Shown: positions 1 through 8,300 of the stretch, in pieces
Layout: every line of letters begins with the position of its first letter
How positions within the stretch are numbered: position 1 is the first letter of the stretch
DNA from: Burkholderiaceae bacterium
GTDB taxonomy: Bacteria > Pseudomonadota > Gammaproteobacteria > Burkholderiales > Burkholderiaceae_C
Reading direction: 5' to 3'
Assembly (NCBI GenBank): GCA_023260315.1
Contig: JALQVQ010000074.1
Coordinates: 1-11,481 of the forward strand
DNA length: 11,481 nt
Notes under the pieces: generated by a model
The model's database searches: none
What the model was told of the DNA's origin: nothing
What the model saw: the letters and a program-made list of their open reading frames with translations, nothing else
Program-made: the position numbers and the translations under genes

Positions 1-485
1 TGAAGGCGCAGATGAAGGCCCTAAACAGCCCGCTTGGCGGTGAGATGAGCGGGCATATTTTCTTCAAAGAGCGTTGGTTTGGGTTTGATGACGGTACCTA
101 TGCCGGCGCTCGGTTGTTGGAGATCGTGAGCCGCGCAGACGACCCGAGTGCGATTTTGAACGACCTCCCCACCAGCGTGAGTACACCCGAGTTGAACGTC
201 GATTGCCGAGGCCAAGATGCCCACGCATTGGTCGCGAGTTTGGTTGAAGCGGCCAGCGCGGACACGGCGCGGTTTGGCGCGCCAGGCGTGATTTGCACCA
301 TTGATGGTTTGCGGGTCGACTGGCCTGATGGCTTTGGACTGATCCGCGCCTCGAACACCACCCCCGTTTTGGTTTTGCGTTTTGAGGGGCACACAAACGA
401 TGCCTGCACACGCATACAAAATCAATTCATGGCGCTGCTGCGAGAAAAAATGCCCCATGCCGTGATTCAGGATGCGGCGCATTGA
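1..485 (+). CDS. algC: Phosphomannomutase/phosphoglucomutase, C-terminal part (5' end outside window)
   Basis: The gene is cut by the left edge; the reading frame runs from base 3 to the TGA at 483-485, leaving about 160 C-terminal residues of a family that usually has about 460. The enzyme interconverts hexose-6- and hexose-1-phosphates (mannose or glucose) in the cytoplasm and so feeds GDP-mannose and UDP-glucose synthesis. Visible signatures are the sugar-binding loop GEMSGH (bases 39-56) followed by FFKERWFGFDDG, which closely resembles Pseudomonas aeruginosa AlgC. Near the C-terminus is the domain 4 phosphate-binding loop RASNTTP inside a GLIRASNTTPVLVLRFEG stretch. The ATG at base 12 is internal to the sugar-binding domain and is not the true start. 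The downstream glycosyltransferase follows at once, so the two are probably cotranscribed. Whether mannose or glucose phosphate is the preferred substrate cannot be told from this part; the neighbour favours mannose. Confidence 0.93.
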   Translation, partial: KAQMKALNSPLGGEMSGHIFFKERWFGFDDGTYAGARLLEIVSRADDPSAILNDLPTSVSTPELNVDCRGQDAHALVASLVEAASADTARFGAPGVICTIDGLRVDWPDGFGLIRASNTTPVLVLRFEGHTNDACTRIQNQFMALLREKMPHAVIQDAAH

Positions 486-501
486 TCGTCAACCATTCGC
501 C

Positions 502-1584
502 ATGTCTGTGTCTATGAACGATATTCCCCGTAATGACGATGACCCCGAGGTCATTGTTTTCAATCTCAAGAAGCGCTACACCGGCGTATCGGCGACGGTC
601 AACGCATTGGTCCCTTTGCAATTCTCCCAGTGGCGCTTGGCCTACTGTGGAACCCCGCTTTCTAACGGGGTGGTCGGGTGGACATTGCGGCAGGCGATAA
701 ACGTATCCAAGCGGCCACCTGTAAACCGAGCGTTTCGTATCTGGCATGTGCGGCGAGATCACGAGATGATGGCGGGTTTGTGGGCGCGCGACTTTTTGCG
801 GTTGCCCATTCGTCTGGTATTCACCTCTGCCGCTCAGCACCGTCACGGCTGGTTTCCGCGCTGGCTGATCAGTCGAATGGATGCCGTGATCAGTACAACG
901 CCGCTGGCTGCGCATTTCGTTCCCAACACCACCGCCGTCGTCCCTCACGGCATTGATTTAAAGCGATTCAATGTGCCCACCGATAAAAAGGCTTTATGGG
1001 CGTCGACTGGCTTGTCGGGGACCTACGGCATTGGCGTATTCGGTCGGGTTCGACCCGACAAAGGGACCGATGTGTTCGTCGATGCCCTGATCGATGCCTT
1101 GCCCGAACTGCCAGGTGCGACAGCCGTTATCGCTGGCCTCGCACAGCCCAAGGATGCGGCCTTTCAGCGCGATCTTCAGGCACGAATCGATGCCGCAGGG
1201 CTATCTGACCGGCTTGTATTTTTAGGTGAGGTACCGGCGGCTGATGTTCACAAATGGTACCAAGCGTGCACGGTGTGTGTCGCCTGTCCGCGCTACGAAC
1301 CTTTTGGTTTGACGCCCTTCGAAGCAGCTGCTTGTGGTTGTGCGTTGGTGTGTTCACAGACCGGCGCTTTTGACATGTTGGTCGAGCCGGGTGTGAGCGG
1401 TGAAATGGTGCCACTCGATGATGCACCGGCCCTCGCTGCGGCGCTGCGTCGGGTCTTGCGTGATTTATCGAAGACAGCCGAGATGGGGCAGCGTGCGCGT
1501 GAGCGTGTCAGCACAACATTTGCGTTGGCCAATGAGGCGGCGGGCATTGCAGGTGTCTATCAACAGCTATTTGATCGTGCCTAA
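502..1584 (+). CDS. lpcC: GT4 glycosyltransferase, LpcC-like lipopolysaccharide core mannosyltransferase
   Basis: This is a cytoplasmic-face glycosyltransferase of the GT-B fold, family 4. It resembles rhizobial LpcC, which transfers mannose from GDP-mannose to inner-core Kdo. Shared features, from memory of that protein, are the N-terminal EVIVFNLKKRYTGVSAT stretch, FRIWHVRRDHEM, LVFTSAAQ, a WLISRMDAVI run and a PHGID motif. The C-terminal nucleotide-sugar domain shows GVFGRVRPDKGTD and the E-x7-E motif in YEPFGLTPFEAAACG (first Glu codon at 1297-1299). There is no signal peptide or clear membrane span. The start is uncertain. ATG at 502 gives 360 residues and begins 16 bases after the mutase stop; ATG at 472 would overlap the mutase by 14 bases; ATG at 514 is also possible. 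None has a good Shine-Dalgarno site, which suggests translational coupling to the gene before it. WaaA starts 7 bases downstream. The family call is firm; the exact acceptor is inferred. Confidence 0.85.
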   Translation: MSVSMNDIPRNDDDPEVIVFNLKKRYTGVSATVNALVPLQFSQWRLAYCGTPLSNGVVGWTLRQAINVSKRPPVNRAFRIWHVRRDHEMMAGLWARDFLRLPIRLVFTSAAQHRHGWFPRWLISRMDAVISTTPLAAHFVPNTTAVVPHGIDLKRFNVPTDKKALWASTGLSGTYGIGVFGRVRPDKGTDVFVDALIDALPELPGATAVIAGLAQPKDAAFQRDLQARIDAAGLSDRLVFLGEVPAADVHKWYQACTVCVACPRYEPFGLTPFEAAACGCALVCSQTGAFDMLVEPGVSGEMVPLDDAPALAAALRRVLRDLSKTAEMGQRARERVSTTFALANEAAGIAGVYQQLFDRA

Positions 1585-1586
1585 GG
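1583..1586 (+). promoter_or_regulatory. Ribosome binding site fixing the waaA start
   Basis: AAGG lies five bases ahead of the ATG at 1592 and overlaps the TAA stop of the preceding glycosyltransferase (1582-1584). This supports 1592 as the waaA start over upstream in-frame ATGs such as 1400, which would run far into the glycosyltransferase gene. Confidence 0.6.
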
Positions 1587-1591
1587 CCAAA

Positions 1592-2899
1592 ATGCGACGG
1601 TTTTTACAAACGCTTGGGTTGGGACTTTATCGCGCTGTTGCTTGGGCGCTTGGACGCGGTGTTGCATTCAAGTGTCGACGACGCGGGCGGATCGAGCCAC
1701 TTTACCTGCATGACATTCCCGCGCGATTCGGACGTTACCCGCATCCAAAGACGAGCGCTGTGATTTGGGTTCATGCCGTATCGCTGGGCGAGACGCGTGC
1801 TTGTGTTCCGCTCGTTGATGCGCTCAGAGCCCAGTGGCCTGATGCCCGCCTGCTGCTGACACATGGCACGGCAACCGGCTGGGCGGCAGGTACAGCGCTG
1901 TTAAAGCCAGGTGACATCCAGACATGGCTGCCGTGGGATGAGCCGGGTGCGGTGCGCCGTTTTTTAGCGCATCACGAACCTCGATTGGGCGTCCTGATGG
2001 AAACCGAGGTGTGGCCTGAATTGGTCCTTCAATGCGACGCCAAAGGAACACCCTTATTTTTAGCCAACGCGCGGTTGTCCGAGCGGTCATTTAAAAAAGC
2101 AAAGCGCGTTGCGCCTCTGGCGGAATTGGTTTTTGCACGCTTGCGCGCCGTGGTGCCGCAAACCCAAGCGGATGGACAACGTTTACGTGCGCTCGGAGCG
2201 ACGGTTACCGCACCGTCAGGCAATGTGAAGTTTGATGTCTCTCTCGATGTCGCGCAGTTGGCGTTGGGTCGCCGCTGGCGGGCGCTTTTGTCGGATCCAG
2301 TCGTGCTCTTTGCGAGCTCTCGCGAGGGCGAGGAAGCCGCGTTTCTGGCTGCACTCAAAGCCGTGGCTGAGGCGGGGCAGGGTGTTCAGGCGTCGTTTCA
2401 TTGGCTGCTCGTTCCGCGACACCCTAACCGCGTTGCGGCCGTGCAAGCGATATTTGAATCAGCGGGGTTTGAGGTGCGGCGTCGCAGCCAATGGGGTGAT
2501 GCAGGCCCCGATGCTGGGGGAGCGGCACAACAAAAAGTGATTTGGCTGGGTGACACACTGGGTGAGATGCCGCTCTACTATGGTCTGGCGCATGCCGCCT
2601 TGTTGGGTGGTAGTTTTGGGCCTTGGGGTGGGCAGAATCTGATTGAGGCAGCAGCGTGCGGGTGCCCAGTCGTTGCCGGTCCACACACGTTTAACTTCAC
2701 ACAGGCGACCGATTCGGCGCTGGCTTACGGCGCGGCTGTCCGCGTGCCGGAAATCAACGAGGCGGTTGAGGTTGCGACGGCCATTGCGGGGGACGCCGCC
2801 CTGCGCGCAGAGATGTCGGCGGCTGGCGAGACGCTCGTCGCTGACAACCGTGGGGCCGCAGCCCGCACGGTCGCAGCCATTGCGGCCGCGTTGGCGTGA
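1592..2899 (+). CDS. waaA: 3-deoxy-D-manno-octulosonic acid (Kdo) transferase
   Basis: WaaA (KdtA, family GT30) transfers Kdo from CMP-Kdo to lipid IVA at the cytoplasmic face of the inner membrane, the first step of lipopolysaccharide core assembly. The 435-residue product matches the usual length of about 420-430. It begins with a short hydrophobic, basic-flanked anchor (about residues 5-25). HAVSLGET (61-68) carries the expected catalytic Glu67. LTHGTATGW (89-97), METEVWPEL (136-144), NARLSERSF (159-167) and SGNVKFD (209-215) follow. The C-terminal domain has SSREGEE (242-248), LVPRHPNR (273-280) and GGSFGPWGGQNLIEAAACG (339-357), then GPHTFNF (363-369). All are hallmarks of the family. 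It lies 7 bases after the LpcC-like gene with its own AAGG site. The number of Kdo residues added cannot be read from the sequence. Its stop codon touches the stop of the converging tolC gene. Confidence 0.95.
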   Translation: MRRFLQTLGLGLYRAVAWALGRGVAFKCRRRGRIEPLYLHDIPARFGRYPHPKTSAVIWVHAVSLGETRACVPLVDALRAQWPDARLLLTHGTATGWAAGTALLKPGDIQTWLPWDEPGAVRRFLAHHEPRLGVLMETEVWPELVLQCDAKGTPLFLANARLSERSFKKAKRVAPLAELVFARLRAVVPQTQADGQRLRALGATVTAPSGNVKFDVSLDVAQLALGRRWRALLSDPVVLFASSREGEEAAFLAALKAVAEAGQGVQASFHWLLVPRHPNRVAAVQAIFESAGFEVRRRSQWGDAGPDAGGAAQQKVIWLGDTLGEMPLYYGLAHAALLGGSFGPWGGQNLIEAAACGCPVVAGPHTFNFTQATDSALAYGAAVRVPEINEAVEVATAIAGDAALRAEMSAAGETLVADNRGAAARTVAAIAAALA

Positions 2900-4252
2900 T
2901 TACTTGCCGAGCAACCGGTTGATGCCATCGATGGCACCGGCATCGAGCACACCAGCTGCTTGACGCAGCTTCAAGCTGCTGAGCAACACATCGTGACGTG
3001 CCTTGGCCAGATTGGCCTGGGTTTTGTACACAACGGTCTGTGCATTTAAAACATCAATGTTGATGCGTACGCCAACCTCGTAGCCGAGCTTGTTGGCATC
3101 CAAAGCGCTCTGGCTGGACAGCAAAGCCGCTTGCAAAGCCTTTGTTTGCCCCATGCCCGATTGCAGGCCGAGGTAGGCCGTCTTCACTTGGCTGTCCACA
3201 GAGCGAATCGCCCCTTCGAGGTCGGCGTTGGCTTTGGCTTCTTTCTCAATCGCAGCCACGACGCTGTTATCGACGGCACCGCCGGTGTACAGCGGCCAGT
3301 TGAATTTGATGGCGATCGAACTGGTCGGCTTGTAACTTGCTACGTTGGTGGCACCGTGGGTCGCATTGGTATGGTTTTGGAAGTAACCAGCTTCAAGGTC
3401 GACGGTGGGCTTTTTACCGGCGTTGGCAATGTCCACGTCCAGTTGGGCGTTCGCCACATCTGCACGCGCTTTGACAATGCTTGCGTTGTTGTCCATTGCA
3501 CGCTTCACCCACTCGTCCATGGCCCCCATGCTGAAATTCGGCAGTGTGTCAACGGTCAAAGCTTTGGGGGCAGGTTGGGGTAAGCCGGTAACCTGTGTCA
3601 GCGCGAGCTTCTTGATGGCCAAGTTGTTTTGGGCGACCAATTCATCAGCAAGAATGCGGTCGAACTGTGCCTGCGCTTCACGGCTATCGGTGATGGTCGT
3701 GTTGCCGACTTCAAAATTCCTTTGTGCAGCGGCCAGTTGCTGCTCAGCCGCTTGCTTGGACGCTTGTACGCTCACCAACTCTTCTGTGGCTGTCAACACG
3801 TCAAAGTAAGCCTGCGCCACACGCACCATCAGTGACTGCTCTGCCGCACGCAACAGGGCGGCGGCCGTCACATCGCCTTGCGCGACTTTCTTTGACGTGG
3901 CGTCGTTTTTCACATTGAACAGTGACTGCGAGGCCACGATACCCACATTTCCGGATGTGGTGCTGCTCGAGCTACTGCCATGCACCGCGGCCATCTGCGT
4001 GGTTGACGTCAGAGATACTTTGGGTCGGATTACGGCTGAATCAATTTGCGCAGCGGCCTTCAGGGCCTTTGCAGATGCGGTATCGCTCAGGTAGGTCGCG
4101 TCGTACTGACGCGCTGCGTTGATCATGGCCTCCAGGCTTTGGGCCTGTGCCAACCCGGTCCAGCCAATGGCGGAACCCAACGCCAAGGCCGTCGCCGTGC
4201 GGCGGATGTGATGGCGAGACGCGGGCATGAAGTCAGAGGCGCGAGCGGTCAT
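2900..4252 (-). CDS. tolC: TolC-family outer-membrane efflux channel
   Basis: This is a 450-residue trimeric outer-membrane channel protein that joins an inner-membrane pump and adaptor to the outside. The N-terminus has a basic region (HHIRR, residues 14-18), a hydrophobic core and a probable signal peptidase I site AQA|QS after residue 37. No lipobox cysteine is seen, so this is the TolC type rather than the OprM lipoprotein type. The mature part has the two-fold repeated, Ala- and Gln-rich helical pattern of the OEP family, with AQAYFDVLTA in the first half and a corresponding VKTAYLGLQSG in the second, and NWPLYTGGAVDNSV in the second beta segment. The start at 4252 has a TAGGAA site six bases ahead. 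It is the last gene of the run tetR-adaptor-RND-methyltransferase-rhodanese-tolC, 37 bases after the rhodanese, so it is the natural partner of that pump, though TolC proteins often serve several systems. Confidence 0.93.
   Translation of the reverse strand: MTARASDFMPASRHHIRRTATALALGSAIGWTGLAQAQSLEAMINAARQYDATYLSDTASAKALKAAAQIDSAVIRPKVSLTSTTQMAAVHGSSSSSTTSGNVGIVASQSLFNVKNDATSKKVAQGDVTAAALLRAAEQSLMVRVAQAYFDVLTATEELVSVQASKQAAEQQLAAAQRNFEVGNTTITDSREAQAQFDRILADELVAQNNLAIKKLALTQVTGLPQPAPKALTVDTLPNFSMGAMDEWVKRAMDNNASIVKARADVANAQLDVDIANAGKKPTVDLEAGYFQNHTNATHGATNVASYKPTSSIAIKFNWPLYTGGAVDNSVVAAIEKEAKANADLEGAIRSVDSQVKTAYLGLQSGMGQTKALQAALLSSQSALDANKLGYEVGVRINIDVLNAQTVVYKTQANLAKARHDVLLSSLKLRQAAGVLDAGAIDGINRLLGK
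2915..2979. repeat. Inverted repeats in the 3' end of tolC, just beyond the waaA stop
   Basis: Two potential hairpins follow waaA. The first spans 2915-2940: CCGG (2915-2918) pairs with CCGG (2937-2940) around the perfect 14-base palindrome TGCCATCGATGGCA (2923-2936). The second is a set of three alternating arms: AGCTGC (2954-2959), GCAGCTT (2965-2971) and AAGCTGC (2973-2979), where the middle arm can pair with either neighbour. Neither is followed by a T-run on either strand, so they are not standard intrinsic terminators. They may form because of codon choice in tolC (the second lies over a Leu-Lys-Leu-Arg-Gln-Ala-Ala stretch). A role in 3' end stability or in ending the convergent transcripts is speculation. 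Confidence 0.4.
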
Positions 4253-4258
4253 GGTGGG

Positions 4259-4263
4259 TTCCT
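4259..4263 (-). promoter_or_regulatory. Ribosome binding site of tolC
   Basis: On the minus strand AGGAA lies six bases before the ATG at 4252. It supports this start over the in-frame ATG eight codons further in, which would shorten the region ahead of the signal peptide. Confidence 0.55.
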
Positions 4264-4289
4264 AGGGGTGTTGTGAGGCTGCAAAAGCG

Positions 4290-4631
4290 TTAATAACGGG
4301 GAACGCTGGGGTCGATCTGTTGTGACCATGCATCGATGCCCCCGCTGATGTTGGCGACACAGCCGTATCCCATATTTTCCAGAAACATGGCGACTTGGTA
4401 GCTTCGCGCACCGTGGTGGCAGAGACAGGCGATGGGTCGGCTTTTGTCTAATTCGTCCAGACGCGCAGGAATGCCAGCCATCGGCATTTGGACCAATTCG
4501 TAGGCTGCTGTCGGCTTGGGACTGGCGGTTGCAAACTCATGTGTCTCCCTGACGTCGAGCACCATTGCCTGTGCCGCGTTTTCTTGGCTGGCAAACCAGG
4601 CCTGGAGTTGATCAGGGGATATTTGGATCAT
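4290..4631 (-). CDS. Single-domain rhodanese-like sulfurtransferase
   Basis: This 113-residue protein is one rhodanese domain, similar in size to GlpE. Such enzymes carry sulfane sulfur as a cysteine persulfide in the cytoplasm; the physiological donor and acceptor here are unknown. Visible features are VLDVRETHEF (24-33, with the structural Asp26 and Arg28) and the active-site loop CHHGARS (71-77) with Cys71 as the predicted catalytic residue. NISGGIDAW (94-102) matches the typical C-terminal GG-x-x-AW signature. A second cysteine, Cys69, lies two residues before the catalytic one. I start at 4631 (MIQISPDQLQAWF), where homology begins; an in-frame ATG at 4712 would add 27 unlikely residues and overlap the methyltransferase gene. 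No strong Shine-Dalgarno site is seen. It starts 20 bases after the methyltransferase stop and ends 37 bases before tolC. Confidence 0.88.
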   Translation of the reverse strand: MIQISPDQLQAWFASQENAAQAMVLDVRETHEFATASPKPTAAYELVQMPMAGIPARLDELDKSRPIACLCHHGARSYQVAMFLENMGYGCVANISGGIDAWSQQIDPSVPRY

Positions 4632-4651
4632 GTTGATGTGCCGTGCGTTCT

Positions 4652-5335
4652 TCAAAATGTGAAACGAGAGGGTTCCGGGAAGCCGGTCAGGCGCGGCGCA
4701 ATGGTGTCCCAAGGGGTCGTCGTCTGGCTGCTGTCATTGGCGCCTTTGGTGATGAACGTCGCACACATCACCGGCGGCTGGCCCGCGATGCCGACCAAGC
4801 GGCCACCGGGTTTCAAAAACTCAAGCCACGCGGTGGGCATGGTGGCGACCGAACCGCTCAGCAAAATAACGTCGAATGGGCCGCTTTTACGCCACGTATC
4901 GGGTTGGCTGCCGTCACCCAATATGACGTTGACGTTTTGAATTTTTTGCCCCTCCAGCACATCCCTTGCTTCTGAAGCCAAGGTCTGGTTAATTTCAACC
5001 GTGGTCACGCGTTGCGCGCGATGGGCCAAAAGCGCAGCCATGTAACCAGAGCCTGTGCCAATTTCAAGGACGTGATCGGTCGGTTTGAGCTTGAGGTCCT
5101 GCAGCAGCCTAGCCTCTAAACGGGGAGGGAGCATGCTTTGGCCCACACGCGCCGGCTGGGTCAAGGGGATCTCGAGGTCGGAGAAAGCCAGGGCCTGGTG
5201 GGCGGCGGGTACAAAACGTTCGCGTGGGACCGTGTTCAGCAGCGCAAGAATGTCTGTATCCAGCACATCCCAGGGGCGGATTTGCTGCTCGATCATGTTG
5301 AAACGTGCGATCTCAACGTTGACAACGGCGGTCAT
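4652..5335 (-). CDS. pcm: Divergent protein-L-isoaspartate O-methyltransferase (PIMT) family protein
   Basis: This 227-residue SAM-dependent methyltransferase belongs to the PIMT (Pcm) family, whose classical members repair isoaspartate in aged proteins. The N-terminal region NMIEQQIRPWDVLD (13-26) and VPRERFVP (36-43) fit the family. SAM-binding motif I is VLEIGTGSGY (89-98), followed by TTVEI (111-115), the GDGS loop (140-143) and LKPGGRLV (174-181). The substrate motif usually written GQTISQP reads GQSMLPP here (65-71), so the position of the catalytic Ser is Leu69. The C-terminus also lacks the usual RFVPL-type motif. It may therefore not be a true isoaspartate repair enzyme. The ATG at 5335 is preferred over 5353 because GGGAG lies seven bases ahead. 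It follows the RND gene by 34 bases and precedes the rhodanese by 20. No signal peptide is present, so it is cytoplasmic. The symbol is by family only. Confidence 0.85.
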   Translation of the reverse strand: MTAVVNVEIARFNMIEQQIRPWDVLDTDILALLNTVPRERFVPAAHQALAFSDLEIPLTQPARVGQSMLPPRLEARLLQDLKLKPTDHVLEIGTGSGYMAALLAHRAQRVTTVEINQTLASEARDVLEGQKIQNVNVILGDGSQPDTWRKSGPFDVILLSGSVATMPTAWLEFLKPGGRLVGIAGQPPVMCATFITKGANDSSQTTTPWDTIAPRLTGFPEPSRFTF

Positions 5336-5342
5336 TGGCTTT

Positions 5343-5347
5343 CTCCC
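5343..5347 (-). promoter_or_regulatory. Ribosome binding site fixing the methyltransferase start
   Basis: GGGAG on the minus strand lies seven bases before the ATG at 5335. The alternative ATG at 5353 lies upstream of this site and has no comparable one of its own. Confidence 0.6.
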
Positions 5348-5369
5348 ATTCAATTGCTCGGCTAACCCG

Positions 5370-8300
5370 CTATTTTACCGACTGCGCCCCAGATTCGCTG
5401 GCGGCCGTCGAATTTTCCGCCACCCCAAATAGGCGCTTCAACCATTGGCTTAAGTCATCCATGTAACAGTAAACCACGGGTACCACCACCAACGTCAAAA
5501 GCGAGGCGGTGATGACACCGCCGATAACGGCTTGGCCCATGGGGGCCCTTTGTTCGGCCCCTTCCGAAAGCGCAAAGGCCAGGGGAGCCATGCCAAAAAT
5601 CATGGCCAAAGTGGTCATCAAAATGGGACGAAGGCGCACTTTCGCCGCGAGCAGCAGTGCATCGTCTCGGCCAAGCGGTGGCCCGCCTGCCGTGCCCTCA
5701 CGGGCACGAATGGCGAAGTCCACAAGCAAAATGGCATTCTTGGTGACCAAACCCATCAACATCACGATCCCGATGACTGAGAACATGGACATGGCTGACT
5801 GGAACATCAGCAGCGCCAGTACCACCCCGATGAGGGTCAGTGGCAACGCGCTCATCAGGGCCAGGGGTTGCAAAAAGCTTTTGAACTGGCTGGCCAGGAT
5901 CATGTAGATGAAAACCACTGCCAAAGCCAAGGCCGACAGCGCATACCCAAACGATTCAGCCATGTTCTTGGTTGAACCGCCAAATTCGTACCGGTAGCCA
6001 GGTGGCAGCTGCATGCTGTCCAAAATGGTGCGGATATCTTTTGACACCTCGCCGACTGACCGTGCGTAGGTGTTGGCGTTGATCGCCACTTCGCGGGTCA
6101 AATTTCGGCGATTGATTTGGTTGGCACCCGTGGCTGGAATAACAGACGCAAACTGCGACAGTGCCACCACACGAGGCGTGCCATCGGCGTTGTTGCCGAT
6201 AACAAAGGGCATGTTTTCGAGATCCTCGAGGTTGGTGCGTTGCTGTGGGGGCAAGCGAAGGATCACATCGTAATTTTGATCGTCTGGCGCACGCCACGTC
6301 GTGACTGTTTGGCCTGCAACGAGTGTGCGCAAGCTCTGCGCGACGCTACCAACCGACAAACCCAAGTCGTTTGCAACATCGCGATTCAGCTGAACGTCAA
6401 TCGTTGGGTTGTTCGGCTTCACGCTGGAGTCCAAGTCAACGAGGCCTGGAATTGCCTTGATTCGCGTCATGACCTCGGTGCTGATACGCTCCAGCTCCTT
6501 TAAATCCGGACCTTCCAGAGAGAACTCAATTTGCTTGTTACCGCCGACGGAATCCAATAAGCCGACATGGGTCACGGTCACACCACTGACGGTTCGGAGA
6601 CGTTCGCGCAGCCGTGCTGACATCTCGTCGACGCCAAGTGTGCGGCTATCTCGATCGACCAGCCGAACATAGACATTCACGTAAATCTTGCCGCGCGCCG
6701 ATCCAGTATTGATGGTGGATAGGGTGTACGAAACTTCTGGGAACTCGCGCAGAATTGACTCAACTTGTTTGGTCTTTTGTTCGGTCACAGCAAGTGATGA
6801 GCCGACGGGGGTATAGAAGCTGAGGCGTGTTTCTGAGAAATCAGCTTTGGGCACGAACTCGCTACCTAACAAGGGCATCATTGCAATGCTCGCAACGAAG
6901 GTGCCCACCGCCACCGACAGTGTTGCGAGCTTGTGCCGCAACGACCACGCCAAGGTTTGTTGGTAGCTGTCGGCCAACTTGTCTTGCCACACATCAAATG
7001 CGTGGGTCACGCGACCGATGGTCTTGTTATAAAAAGTGTCCGGCTTAAACGGTTTGCCATGGTTGTCAATGGCCGGGTCATGCCAAATGCTTGAGAGCAT
7101 CGGATCGAGTGTGAAGCTCACAAACATCGAGATGAGAACGGCCGCGACGATGGTCAGCCCGAACTGGTGAAAGAACTTCCCGATGATGCCACCCATGAAA
7201 CCGATCGGGGCGAACACCGCGACGATGGACAGCGTGGTTGCCAAAACAGCGAGGCCGATTTCTTGCGTGCCATCCATTGCCGCGTTGTAAGGGGTCTTGC
7301 CCATTTGCACGTGCCGAACGATGTTCTCCCGAACCACAATTGCATCGTCAATCAGCAAGCCCACGCATAGCGACATCGCCATCAACGTCACCATGTTGAT
7401 GGTGAAGCCCAGTAGGTCCATGAATAAAAATGTGCCAATGATTGCGATGGGCAATGTCAGACCCGTGATGACCGTGGAACGCCATGAGTTTAAAAATAAA
7501 AAAACAATTGCGACGGTTAAGAATGCGCCTTCAATCAGGGTTTGCTTGACGTTTGCGACTGAGACCCGAATCGGACGCGCACTGTCACCAATGGCGGTGA
7601 GACTGATGCCGGGCGGTAAATTCTTTTTGATTTCGTCGAGTTCAGCTTGCAGTCGGTCCGTGATCTGAACGGTGTTCTCGTCTTGCGCCTTTTGAATCTC
7701 GAGCAATACCGTACGCTGTCCGTTATAAAGGGCTAAGTTCTCAATCTCTTTATCCGCATCGCGGACTACAGCGACCTGATCGAGCCGGATGCTGGCCCCG
7801 CCTTTGCGCGCGACGATGAGGTTGCCGAAGTCTGACGGCCGCTGCATGCGTGCCTGCACCTGCACCACGAACTCCCGCGAGTCCGATGCCACCGTGCCCA
7901 CGGGGGCTTCTTGATTTTCTGAACGCAAAGCGGCGGCAACCTGTTCCGCCGTCACGCCGAGGGCTCGCATGGCCTGTGGTTTCAGTTCAATTTGAATCGC
8001 TCGTTCGGTATTGCCGACGAGGCTGACAGCACCGACGCCGCGGACGTTCTCAATGCGCTTGCGCAACACCTGGTCGGCCCAGCTGCTGACTTGTGATGCG
8101 CTGAGCGCGCCCGCTTGGGCGTTGTCAAGCGTGACGGCAATGGAAAAAATCGGGCGGCTCGCTGGATCAAAACGCTGGATTCGAGGCTCTTCAACCTCTT
8201 TGCGAAGGCTTGCTTTGACTGCAGCGACTTTTTCGCGCACGTCGTCGGCCGCTTTTCGGCTGTCCACATCCAAGTCAAAGGCGGCGATGACGACCGATGC

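Noticed and set aside
427..948. Open frame of 173 codons on the minus strand over the mutase/glycosyltransferase junction
   Set aside because: It lies antisense to two genes with clear family motifs, has low-complexity Arg/His-rich composition and resembles no family I know.
1400..1591. Upstream extension of waaA by 64 codons
   Set aside because: It overlaps the conserved end of the glycosyltransferase gene in another frame, and the AAGG site before 1592 plus normal WaaA length fit the shorter form.
2882..2889. GCGGCCGC palindrome at the end of waaA
   Set aside because: It is an eight-base chance palindrome in Ala-rich coding sequence, too short to claim a regulatory role.
3131..3583. Open frame of 150 codons on the plus strand inside tolC
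   Set aside because: It is antisense to the well-supported tolC coding region; such frames are common in GC-rich genes.
4253..4289. Possible promoter or terminator between rhodanese and tolC
   Set aside because: Only a six-base CCTAGG palindrome and the tolC ribosome site are seen; there is no -35/-10 pair or hairpin with T-run.
4632..4712. Upstream extension of the rhodanese by 27 codons
   Set aside because: It overlaps the methyltransferase 3' end and adds residues unlike the start of single-domain rhodaneses.
5509..5907. Open frame of 132 codons on the plus strand inside the RND gene
   Set aside because: It mirrors the transmembrane part of the permease in the opposite strand and has no ribosome site or recognisable motif.
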